Assembly: GCA_964007875.1 (NCBI GenBank)
Contig: CAXGAH010000002.1
Span: forward strand, 127,442-191,441
Direction: 5' to 3'
Length of the DNA stretch: 64,000 nucleotides
Source: UBA1275 sp002323515
GTDB lineage: Bacteria; Bacteroidota; Rhodothermia; Balneolales; Balneolaceae
Part shown: one piece after another, positions 17,821-25,369 of the stretch
How positions within the stretch are numbered: position 1 is the first letter of the stretch
How the letters are laid out: each line of letters starts with the position of its first letter
Made by a program: the position numbers and the translations under genes
The notes under the pieces: model-generated
Databases searched by the model: none
Told to the model about the DNA's origin: nothing
What the model saw: only the letters and a program-made list of their open reading frames with translations

Positions 17821-19029
17821 ATGAAAAACTACCATTTTTTTGTTGTTCTATGCACCTCACTTATGATTAGCTGTAATACGCCATCGGATATTGAAAAAGA
17901 AGTGCTCATCACCGAACAACTAGTGGTTGCCTCAGAAACGACAGTAAAAGGCCCACGACTTCCCTTGGTTGCTGATCAGCCAATTAAAAATGTTATTTTT
18001 ATGATTGGCGATGGTACAGGGATTGCTCAGTTGTACAGTGGTCAACTCAAGGAAGTTGGCTCGGATGGATATTTACATGCTCAACGTCTTCCTATAACTG
18101 GAATAGTTAAAACACATGCAGAAGATGACCTAATCACTGATTCTGCTTCTGGAGCTACTGCGTATTCTTGTGGCATTAAAACTAACAATGGGGTTATCGC
18201 TCAAAACTCTGAAGGTAATGAATGTGTTACTTTAATGGAATTAGCCCAACAAGCTGGCATGAAAACGGGATTGGTTGCGACTTCAGGGGTAACTCATGCA
18301 ACACCAGCGAGTTTTGCCACACATACCGATTCACGAAATAAATACTCAGAAATCGCAGAACAAATGGTTGAATCTGAAGTTGATGTGATTTTGGGTGGGG
18401 GACTAGAATATTTTATACCCTCAGATTCTGCTGGAAGTAATCGGGAAGATCAATTGAACTTACTACCATCTTTTCGAGAACAAGGATACTCGGTTGTTTT
18501 AGATAGGCAAGCAATGATAGATGAGGATTCAGACCAAATAATCGGTCTTTTTTCACTCAGCGGCATGCCAAGTGAGAATCGAATCCCCAGCCTTGCTGAA
18601 ATGACCAATAAGGCGGTAGAAAGTCTTTCTTCAAATGAAAATGGGTTTTTCTTAATGGTGGAAGGTTCACAGATTGACTGGGGTGGTCATGCAAACGAAA
18701 CACCTTATGTTGTCAGAGAAGTAAAGGATTTTGATGATGCTATTGGGGTTGTATTGACATTTGCTCAAGAAAATCCGGGTACGCTCGTCATTATTACTGC
18801 GGATCATGAAACCGGAGGTATGACAATAAACGGAGTCAACAGAGAAAATACCATTGTTGATATTGCCTGGACATCTACCGGGCATACAGGAACTCCTATT
18901 CCTTTAATGGCCTATGGTCCTCACGCGGTAGAATTTAGTGGATGGTGGGATAATACAGACATTGGTAAAAAAGTAGCTGACTTATTAGGCTTTATGAATT
19001 TCCCTCTCATTCTCAGTGCTGACAATTAA
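17821..19029 (+). CDS. Alkaline phosphatase, lipoprotein (PhoA superfamily)
   Basis: The enzyme releases phosphate from monoesters outside the cytoplasm. A lipoprotein signal ends at MISC (Cys18). Metal and catalytic positions are all visible: D64 in MIGDGTG, nucleophile S108 preceded by D107 in TDSASGAT, H159 and T161 in SGVTHATPASF, E281/D286/H290 in EGSQIDWGGH, D328/H329 in TADHE, and H355 in STGHTG. The total of 402 residues is compact for the family (E. coli 471). No Pho-type operator was recognised upstream. Confidence 0.93.
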   Translation: MKNYHFFVVLCTSLMISCNTPSDIEKEVLITEQLVVASETTVKGPRLPLVADQPIKNVIFMIGDGTGIAQLYSGQLKEVGSDGYLHAQRLPITGIVKTHAEDDLITDSASGATAYSCGIKTNNGVIAQNSEGNECVTLMELAQQAGMKTGLVATSGVTHATPASFATHTDSRNKYSEIAEQMVESEVDVILGGGLEYFIPSDSAGSNREDQLNLLPSFREQGYSVVLDRQAMIDEDSDQIIGLFSLSGMPSENRIPSLAEMTNKAVESLSSNENGFFLMVEGSQIDWGGHANETPYVVREVKDFDDAIGVVLTFAQENPGTLVIITADHETGGMTINGVNRENTIVDIAWTSTGHTGTPIPLMAYGPHAVEFSGWWDNTDIGKKVADLLGFMNFPLILSADN

Positions 19030-19048
19030 GAATATCTATTTGACTAGG

Positions 19049-19537
19049 TTATTTAGGACTCTTTGAGTTGCTAGCTAAAGCAGTCATGTGAGCTTTTGAA
19101 AGTTTATAGCTTAACGTACAGCTAGCAGTACCAATTAGAATATATATTAGAAATGGTATTAGATCAGAATCCCAGGCTTGTTCTAAGGACATGGGAAGCA
19201 ATATTTGACCATCGTCTGAACGAACTAATCGAAGCCAGTTAAATAAGCTGTGTAGAGTCATTATACTGGCAAAACTAATAGCTACTTTCCTATTATTTTG
19301 GCTAAGAGTCATCAGTACCATTCCAGCTAGAAAAGTTATTGCTAAATGCACTAGCCACAGCACTGCTATCCATAAAGGTTCGCTAAGATTTGCATAGCCA
19401 TTCCACAATACCTCTTCATTAGCGTAAATGTGAAGTATTAACCGGGTAAATCCATCAAAAGCCCTAATAAAAAATAATCCTAGTAAGGGAAATATAACTA
19501 GGGTTTTACTGTAATATTTGAATTGGTAGTTGGTCAA
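19049..19537 (-). CDS. Hypothetical membrane protein, 162 aa
   Basis: No family is recognised. The protein shows about four hydrophobic segments (roughly 12-30, 50-77, 83-102 and 126-145) separated by short loops, and ends with a polar tail. It would sit in the inner membrane. It converges on the alkaline phosphatase gene with a 19-bp gap and has its own upstream region shared with the divergent metallopeptidase-like gene. Function unknown. Confidence 0.6.
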   Translation of the reverse strand: MTNYQFKYYSKTLVIFPLLGLFFIRAFDGFTRLILHIYANEEVLWNGYANLSEPLWIAVLWLVHLAITFLAGMVLMTLSQNNRKVAISFASIMTLHSLFNWLRLVRSDDGQILLPMSLEQAWDSDLIPFLIYILIGTASCTLSYKLSKAHMTALASNSKSPK

Positions 19538-19623
19538 GTTTTAGGCTATTATTATGGGCTTTAAATGTTACCTATTGGTTCTATCAGTAGGTTTTAAATG
19601 TACAAACTTTGAATGATTAAACT

Positions 19624-20115
19624 ATGCCAACCAACGACTTTTTATCCCCTGAAGAAACCATCAATTCCGACAAACAACTTATGGAGTCCCCAGAAGTGGA
19701 GGCTATTGCCAAGAAGGTTGTCGAGCAGCACAAAATGGAGTTTGGACCTGCCGAGATTGGCTATTTCTTAGTGTATCCAAATATTTCGAGACAAAAAGCA
19801 GCCAAGTGCATGAAAGCTAGTCGCGAGGTAAAGTACTACTCTGGTAACGACTACCTAATTGAGATATCTGGAGAATTATGGGATATGTTGGATAATCAAA
19901 CTAAAGAAATGTTGTTATATCATGAACTACTTCATGTAGATCCCAGTTTTAAATCTAAAACACAGGAATGGAAGATGAATCTTCGTAAGCCTGATTTCTC
20001 GGATTTTTACACCATTAATGACAAATATGGTAATGAGTGGTACAAGACGATTCAAGCCACAGTGTCATCACTCTACGACTTAGATCCAAAGCAAGAGAGT
20101 AAAGTCTCCTTATAG
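19624..20115 (+). CDS. Putative zinc metallopeptidase-like protein (HELLH motif)
   Basis: The 163-residue protein has the zinc-binding helix YHELLHVD with H100, E101 and H104 (HExxH), and D106 two residues on. Upstream strands (EVKYYSGNDYLIEISGELW) resemble the small domain annotated as phage metallopeptidase (PF18894-like), recalled from memory. No signal peptide is present, so it should be cytoplasmic. There are no phage genes nearby, so it is a free-standing chromosomal copy. Proteolysis is inferred from the motif only. Confidence 0.6.
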   Translation: MPTNDFLSPEETINSDKQLMESPEVEAIAKKVVEQHKMEFGPAEIGYFLVYPNISRQKAAKCMKASREVKYYSGNDYLIEISGELWDMLDNQTKEMLLYHELLHVDPSFKSKTQEWKMNLRKPDFSDFYTINDKYGNEWYKTIQATVSSLYDLDPKQESKVSL

Positions 20116-20163
20116 AATACTCAGATCAAACTTGTAGTTCACTGCTTGAAAGCTGGATTATAA

Positions 20164-20595
20164 CTATTTGTGAATTTCGACAACTTCAATGTCAAAATTC
20201 AGATCTTTACCAGCGAGAGGATGATTGGCGTCAATGGTGACTGTTTCGCCCTCGATTTGAGTAATTTGAACTGGAATAGCTTGCCCTTCAGGTTGATTTA
20301 GTTGAAGCTGTAAACCCACTTGAGCATCAAGTTCAGGGGGTAATTGATTCATCGGGACTTCAATTACCATTTCTGGATTATGTTCACCATAGGCTTCTAA
20401 GCTAGGGATATTTGTGGTCGCTTTTTCACCAACAGAAAGTCCCATTATAGCATGTTCAAACCCGGGAATTAATTGGCCTTTACCAAGGGTGAATTTTAAA
20501 GGATCGCGCTCAACTGAGCTATCAAAAACTTCTCCAGATGCTAAAGTTCCTGTGTAATGAACTGATACGGTATCACCGTCTTTAATTGTAGACAA
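20164..20595 (-). CDS. FKBP-type peptidyl-prolyl isomerase, SlyD/FkpB-like
   Basis: This cytoplasmic isomerase/chaperone has 143 residues. An N-terminal FKBP half (VSVHYTGTLASGEVFDSS, GKGQLIPGFEHAIMGLSVGEKA) continues into an insert-in-flap region (about 70-125) and the SlyD-typical IDANHPLAGKDLNFDIEVVEI end. Unlike E. coli SlyD there is no His-rich metal-binding tail, so it is closer to FkpB (SlpA) in architecture. It converges with the metallopeptidase-like gene. Confidence 0.9.
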   Translation of the reverse strand: MSTIKDGDTVSVHYTGTLASGEVFDSSVERDPLKFTLGKGQLIPGFEHAIMGLSVGEKATTNIPSLEAYGEHNPEMVIEVPMNQLPPELDAQVGLQLQLNQPEGQAIPVQITQIEGETVTIDANHPLAGKDLNFDIEVVEIHK

Positions 20596-20742
20596 AATAC
20601 ATACGTTATATTAAAATTTAGGCTACTGACAAGGTAAAATTATATATGGACATATGAAATTTTAACCCTTTTGTTGCTTACATCAACCAGAATAGGATGC
20701 TAATTAGCCCATAAAAAATTGGGTGAAAGTGGGTGAAAAGCC

Positions 20743-21435
20743 TCAGCTGCCCAAATCCTTTATAGCATCTTTTTTCATCTCTAAGATTCGCTTCAGCTTC
20801 ACTCTTTCACCAGGATTAACGCGAATATTCAGCACACTCTTGAGCTGAGTAGAGGAATCAACTTCTTTTTCAAACAGTAGCTGAACTTCATCTTCTCCTA
20901 ACCAACTGTAGTCAAGAAATGTTTTCCAATCGATTGAATGATCAATAATTAATATACCTTGAGTTCGGAGATGTGGGGTTATGTATAAGGTGAAACTCAC
21001 AAGTCCGAATAAAACTAGAGAAGTACCCGAAAATAACCGTAATGGGGTAATTATAAAATCAAAGGCCCAACCAATGCGAAGTAATCCAGCAATAATTAGA
21101 GTTGAGCCAATGAATAAAGGGGTAAAGTGAACAACAGGATTTTTGAAGTTGTAAAGAGGGTAGCCAGCTGACTTTTTAGCATCCCATTGGCTATGTAGTT
21201 TTCCTATACCTATACCGCTTAAAATAGCATAAAATAAGCTCATAAGAGTTCCAGCTAAGGATTCGCTTAAAAACCCATTGATAAAGAGAAGCATGGCTAC
21301 CACATACAGTGTTATGATAAGGCTAGATAACTGGAGTGCTTTTCGTATAGTGGTGGTGTAAAGTTGGATGTAGCGTTTTCCAACTAAGTATCCGAGTAGT
21401 AAAAAAGGAATAGAAAGTAGATAAACAAGAGTCAT
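20743..21435 (-). CDS. Hypothetical membrane protein, 230 aa
   Basis: No family is recognised with confidence. Hydrophobic segments lie near 3-20, 35-55, 60-80, 107-123 and 131-151. A soluble C-terminal part of about 75 residues follows (GILIIDHSIDWKTFLDYSWLGEDE...), resembling the membrane-plus-strand proteins that carry a cytoplasmic PH-like domain; that resemblance is an impression only. It is transcribed away from a DUF971 gene 40 bp upstream. Confidence 0.6.
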   Translation of the reverse strand: MTLVYLLSIPFLLLGYLVGKRYIQLYTTTIRKALQLSSLIITLYVVAMLLFINGFLSESLAGTLMSLFYAILSGIGIGKLHSQWDAKKSAGYPLYNFKNPVVHFTPLFIGSTLIIAGLLRIGWAFDFIITPLRLFSGTSLVLFGLVSFTLYITPHLRTQGILIIDHSIDWKTFLDYSWLGEDEVQLLFEKEVDSSTQLKSVLNIRVNPGERVKLKRILEMKKDAIKDLGS

Positions 21436-21475
21436 TTATTCTATATATTTATGCTAAAAAAATTAAATACTTATC

Positions 21476-21802
21476 ATGTTCTTACCCGATAAAGTAGTTA
21501 TAAATAACGAGGAAGAGTACTTTCAAATTAAGTGGAGTGATGGCAAAACTTATCAATATCCACTATTTGGTTTACGAAGAAACTGTCCATGTGTAATGTG
21601 CAGAGGTGGACATGATAAAATGCAGATATTTGAACCTTCTGCTTTCAATAAACAAGCAGAAGTACCTGTAATGATTCGAAGAGCTGAACAGATCGGGAAT
21701 CATGCCATCCAGATCCATTGGTCAGATGGGCACAATTCAGGAATGTATCGTTGGACCACCTTACGAGATCTTTACGAAGAATGGAAAAATGAAGCCGAAT
21801 AA
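21476..21802 (+). CDS. DUF971 domain protein (GBBH-like N-terminal domain)
   Basis: The 108-residue protein fits the DUF971 family: the core IKWSDGKTYQYPLFGLRRNCPCVMCRGGH (split here as the WSDG strand and the LRRNCPCVMC Cys cluster) and a second IHWSDGHNSGMYRWTTLRDLYEEW block, both hallmarks of the domain found at the N-terminus of gamma-butyrobetaine hydroxylases. Free-standing copies are common near Mrp/iron-sulfur genes and may bind metal through the Cys cluster. The downstream MFS gene starts within its end (14-bp overlap), so the two are co-translated. Confidence 0.85.
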   Translation: MFLPDKVVINNEEEYFQIKWSDGKTYQYPLFGLRRNCPCVMCRGGHDKMQIFEPSAFNKQAEVPVMIRRAEQIGNHAIQIHWSDGHNSGMYRWTTLRDLYEEWKNEAE

Positions 21803-23024
21803 AAAAGAAAAAGCGGCTTTAGTTTTTATTTTCATTACCGTTTTAATCGATGTCATTGGGCTGGGAATAATTATACCTGTAGTTCCTAGTCTAATAATTG
21901 AACTAACCGGTCAAACCATTAGCAATGCAGCCGTGTATGGTGGCTTGTTAATGTTTATTTACGCAGGGACTCAGTTTCTGTTCGCTCCAGTAATTGGTGC
22001 ATTGAGTGATCGTTATGGGCGCAGACCCTTACTGCTTAGTTCTTTATGTGCCTATGGCTTGAATTACCTTTTGTTAGCTTGGGCACCGACTATGTGGTGG
22101 TTATTTTTTGCCCGTTTTTTATCAGGTATAACCGGAGCTACTACGACCACTGCTAGTGCTTACGTTGCAGATATAAGTGCCCCAGAAGAAAAAGCCCAAA
22201 ATTTTGGTTTATTAGGAGCTGCTTTTGGTTTAGGGTTTATTATTGGTCCAGTGATTGGTGGAATTTTAGGAGAATATGGTCCCCGTTTACCATTTATAGC
22301 AGCAGCTACTTTGAGCTTGGTCAATTTTACTTATGGATATTTTGTTCTCCCAGAGTCATTAGCTAAGCAGGAGCAGCGTTCCTTTGAATGGAAAAGGGCC
22401 AACCCCTTTGGAGCTCTAAAAAAAATAAGGGACTTCTCAGCCGCGACAGGATTATTTCTAGTATTTTTTCTTATGTACCTATCTCAACATGCCACACAAA
22501 GTACCTGGACTTATTACACCATGTTTAAATTCAGTTGGGATGAAGCGATGGTGGGTATTTCATTAGGGGTAGTTGGAATCTGTGTAGCCGTCGTACAGGG
22601 TGGGTTAACTAGGTGGTGGATTCCAAAAATAGGGCCTAATAAAGCGGTTTATTTTGGTATAGGGGCCTATTTAATTGGTTTTTTAGGGTTTGCTTGGGCT
22701 CCTAACGGCTCAATTATGCTCGCAATGATTATGCCTTATGCTTTGGGAGGGTTTGCGGGACCTTCCTTACAGGGTATTCTTTCAAATCAGGTGCCCGCAA
22801 ACATGCAAGGTGAACTACAAGGCGTGTTAACGAGTCTTATTAGTTTTTCAGCCATCATTGGTCCACCAGTGATGACTCAATCATTTAGTTACTTTAGCAC
22901 CAATCAGATGCTTTATCTGCCAGGTGCCCCTTTCATTTTAGGTGCTTTTTTATCCATATTAGCACTTATTATTGGTGTTAAAACCTTAGGGCATGTTGTT
23001 GAAAAAAGCGTTGAAATTAGTTAA
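21789..23024 (+). CDS. MFS transporter, TCR/Tet family
   Basis: The 411-residue protein has 12 hydrophobic segments. The loop 2-3 signature GALSDRYGRRPLL and motif C-like GLGFIIGPVIGGILG near segment 5 place it with drug:H+ antiporter family MFS proteins, the group containing TetA. The chosen start MKPNKKEK gives a short cytoplasmic N-terminus and overlaps the DUF971 stop; a longer in-frame extension would be translated from DUF971 coding sequence and is less likely. Substrate unknown; resistance should not be assumed. Confidence 0.85.
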   Translation: MKPNKKEKAALVFIFITVLIDVIGLGIIIPVVPSLIIELTGQTISNAAVYGGLLMFIYAGTQFLFAPVIGALSDRYGRRPLLLSSLCAYGLNYLLLAWAPTMWWLFFARFLSGITGATTTTASAYVADISAPEEKAQNFGLLGAAFGLGFIIGPVIGGILGEYGPRLPFIAAATLSLVNFTYGYFVLPESLAKQEQRSFEWKRANPFGALKKIRDFSAATGLFLVFFLMYLSQHATQSTWTYYTMFKFSWDEAMVGISLGVVGICVAVVQGGLTRWWIPKIGPNKAVYFGIGAYLIGFLGFAWAPNGSIMLAMIMPYALGGFAGPSLQGILSNQVPANMQGELQGVLTSLISFSAIIGPPVMTQSFSYFSTNQMLYLPGAPFILGAFLSILALIIGVKTLGHVVEKSVEIS

Positions 23025-23064
23025 ACCGAAGCAACTTAATTTTAAAAAATTGCGTTACATACAG

Positions 23065-23083
23065 TTCTACTATAAAGGTAGAA
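23065..23083 (+). promoter_or_regulatory. Hairpin between MFS gene and greA (terminator or leader element)
   Basis: TTCTAC and GTAGAA form a perfect 6-bp stem with a 7-base loop, 40 bp after the MFS stop. The following bases (AATAACAAGTTT) are not a strong T-run. It could terminate MFS transcription or lie in the greA leader. Confidence 0.3.
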
Positions 23084-23128
23084 TAACAAGTTTAAAGGCC
23101 GTATTTTACCAAATAATAAACATGTGAA

Positions 23129-23150
23129 AAAGTAGCCATATAGCTGCTTT
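23129..23150 (+). promoter_or_regulatory. Hairpin in the greA 5' leader
   Basis: AAAGTAGC and GCTGCTTT form an 8-bp stem (one G-T pair) with the 6-base loop CATATA, ending 22 bp before the greA start codon. Its position suits a leader control element. In E. coli greA is known to be attenuated in its leader; a similar role here is only a guess. Confidence 0.3.
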
Positions 23151-23172
23151 ACTATTTAAACAAGGTACGTAT

Positions 23173-23649
23173 ATGAGTAAGATTCAGTATTTGAGCCAGG
23201 AAGGATATGACAAGTTAGACCAAGAACTTCGTGATTTGAAAACTAGAGGACGTCGTGAAATAGCAGATGATATAGCAGAAGCTAGGGCAAAAGGTGATCT
23301 CAGCGAAAATGCCGAATATGATGCAGCCAAAGAAGCTCAGGGGCATATGGAAACGCGTATTACCCAATTGGAAGATATATTGGCTAATGCCCGTGTATTG
23401 GACGCCAGAGACTTAGACTTAACTAAAGTACGTGTACTAACCAATGTTACTATACTCAATAAAAAAATGAAGAAGGAAATGAAATATACCCTAGTATCTC
23501 CAAACGAAGCCGACTTCGCAAAGGGTAAAATTTCAGTGGATTCACCCATTGGTGCAGCTCTTTTGGGAAAAGAAATAGGGGATGTTGTTACCGTTATTGT
23601 ACCAGCTGGCATGCTTGAATTAGAAATATTGAAAATCGAAATAGACTAA
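23173..23649 (+). CDS. greA: Transcription elongation factor GreA
   Basis: GreA rescues backtracked RNA polymerase by stimulating transcript cleavage. The 158-residue protein has the N-terminal coiled coil with the acidic tip-bearing motif ARAKGDLSENAEYDAAKEAQG (about 38-58), which contains the catalytic D44/E47 region, and the C-terminal globular domain (about 80-158) with SPIGAALLGKEIGD. Length is typical. It heads a plus-strand run of genes through a Nudix hydrolase, ackA, a lipoprotein gene, pta and manA. Confidence 0.96.
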   Translation: MSKIQYLSQEGYDKLDQELRDLKTRGRREIADDIAEARAKGDLSENAEYDAAKEAQGHMETRITQLEDILANARVLDARDLDLTKVRVLTNVTILNKKMKKEMKYTLVSPNEADFAKGKISVDSPIGAALLGKEIGDVVTVIVPAGMLELEILKIEID

Positions 23650-23697
23650 ATCTACTGGTTGATGCAATCCAGCCAGCATCGCTTAAACGGCCATTCA

Positions 23698-24147
23698 ATG
23701 AAAAAACTTATAGACGCGTATATTTATCGCGAGAGTTCAAAAGACATAGAATTTTTGATACTTCAGAGAGCTAAGAATAAAATATATGCTGGACAGTGGC
23801 GTATGGTGGGTGGTAAGGTAAAAGAAAATGAAGATTACGCTCATGCTGCTTTGCGTGAAATCCATGAGGAAATACAGTTAACACCTTCTTATTTTTGGGT
23901 AGTACCCTCTGTTAATACATTTTTTGAGGCCCAAACCAATCAAATTCTACACATTCCAGTTTTTGCTGCAAAAGCACCAGATTCCTTTAGCCCAACGCTA
24001 GATGATGAGCATACGCAATATAAATGGATTAGTGTATCCCAAATCTCTGCTCACATTTTTTGGCCGGAACAACAAAGGCTTATGAAGATGATTGCAACTA
24101 TTGTCCAGAATGGGCATGTAGTGTCAGAGTGGGTTTTAAAGCCATAA
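23698..24147 (+). CDS. Nudix hydrolase
   Basis: Nudix enzymes hydrolyse nucleoside diphosphate-linked compounds. The full Nudix box is present: GKVKENEDYAHAALREIHEEIQL fits G-x5-E-x7-RE-U-x-EE-x-G-U except that Gly before the last residue is Gln. Lacking other signature residues, a NudB (dihydroneopterin triphosphatase)-like role is one possibility. The start MKKLIDAYIYRES gives a normal first strand; ATG at 23662 would add 12 unconserved-looking residues. ackA begins 4 bp after its stop. Confidence 0.85.
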   Translation: MKKLIDAYIYRESSKDIEFLILQRAKNKIYAGQWRMVGGKVKENEDYAHAALREIHEEIQLTPSYFWVVPSVNTFFEAQTNQILHIPVFAAKAPDSFSPTLDDEHTQYKWISVSQISAHIFWPEQQRLMKMIATIVQNGHVVSEWVLKP

Positions 24148-24151
24148 AAAC

Positions 24152-25369
24152 ATGATAATATTAGTAATAAATTGCGGAAGCTCTTCCATCAAATACCAAC
24201 TCATCAATACAAAAAATAAAACGACTCTGTGTAAGGGTTTGGTTGAGAGGATTGGGGCAGTTACGTCTCTTATTCGTCACGAATTTGCCGATGAAAAACC
24301 CGTCAAAAAATCGATCGCTTTAGAAAATCACTCAGTAGCCCTTTCCAAACTTATGGAATTACTCATGGAGGCTGACAATGAACATTTACATGATATTAAT
24401 GAAATAGAAGCGGTGGGTCACCGGGTTGTTCATGGGGGTGAGCTTTTTAAAGATTCTGTACTTATTGATGAGGATGTAGAATCAGCAATTGAACAAGCAT
24501 TTGATATTGCACCATTACACAATCCTCCAAACTTGCAAGGCATTAGAGCTGCAAAAAAGCTTTTGCCAAACGTACCGCATGTCGCTGTTTTTGACACAGC
24601 GTTTCATCACTCTATACCACAGCATGCATACTTATATGCCATTCCTAATCGGCTTTACAGACGATATAAAATACGTCGTTACGGGTTTCATGGCACCTCT
24701 CATTATTATGTTTCAAGAGAGTACTTTAACATATTGGGAAAGAAAAAAATAGGGTCCAAGCTAATCACTTGTCATTTGGGAAATGGCGGGTCAATCACTG
24801 CCATAAAAGATGGAAATTCTTATGATACTTCTATGGGCTTTACTCCATTAGAAGGATTAGTAATGGGAACCAGAAGTGGGGATATAGATCCATCTATTTT
24901 GTTTTTTTTAATTGAAAAAGAAGAATTATCACTAGCCAACGTACACGCATTACTAAATAAGCATAGTGGATTACTTGGATTAAGTGGTTATGCCGGTGAT
25001 ATGCGGGATTTATTGGAAGAAGCTGAACAAGGAGATCGCAGGTGTACAGAAGCAGTAGATGTGTTCTGCTACAGAGCTAAAAAGTATATTGGCTCATATA
25101 TGGCAGCTTTAAATGGAGGGGATGCCTTGATATTTACTGGTGGTATTGGTGAAAATTCAGCGATTATCAGGCGAAAAATTGTAGATAATCTAAGTTATTT
25201 GGGCTTAGAATTAGATGACGAGAAAAATGAGAAAGTAAAAGGCTTTTCAGCTATTCATGCGAATGACTCCAAAGTAGAAATCTATGTGATTCCAACAAAT
25301 GAAGAATTGGTGATTGCAATCGATGCCGCAAAAATAGCGATTGCCTCTCAACAAACTCCATGGGCGTAA
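24152..25369 (+). CDS. ackA: Acetate kinase
   Basis: AckA converts acetyl phosphate plus ADP to acetate plus ATP. The 405-residue protein opens with the phosphate-binding VINCGSSSIKY, has the family HRVVHGG block near residue 91, the FDTAFH motif (catalytic Asp) and YGFHGTSH (about 176-183), and the ATP-binding LGNGGSITA and FTGGIGENS motifs. Length is typical. A lipoprotein gene starts 10 bp before its stop, and pta lies beyond, so the acetate pathway pair is in one run but split by that gene. Confidence 0.97.
   Translation: MIILVINCGSSSIKYQLINTKNKTTLCKGLVERIGAVTSLIRHEFADEKPVKKSIALENHSVALSKLMELLMEADNEHLHDINEIEAVGHRVVHGGELFKDSVLIDEDVESAIEQAFDIAPLHNPPNLQGIRAAKKLLPNVPHVAVFDTAFHHSIPQHAYLYAIPNRLYRRYKIRRYGFHGTSHYYVSREYFNILGKKKIGSKLITCHLGNGGSITAIKDGNSYDTSMGFTPLEGLVMGTRSGDIDPSILFFLIEKEELSLANVHALLNKHSGLLGLSGYAGDMRDLLEEAEQGDRRCTEAVDVFCYRAKKYIGSYMAALNGGDALIFTGGIGENSAIIRRKIVDNLSYLGLELDDEKNEKVKGFSAIHANDSKVEIYVIPTNEELVIAIDAAKIAIASQQTPWA

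Noticed and set aside
21789..23024. Calling the Tet-family MFS protein a tetracycline resistance determinant.
   Set aside because: The family is broad, the gene sits in a core-like context with DUF971, and no mobile element or regulator supports resistance.
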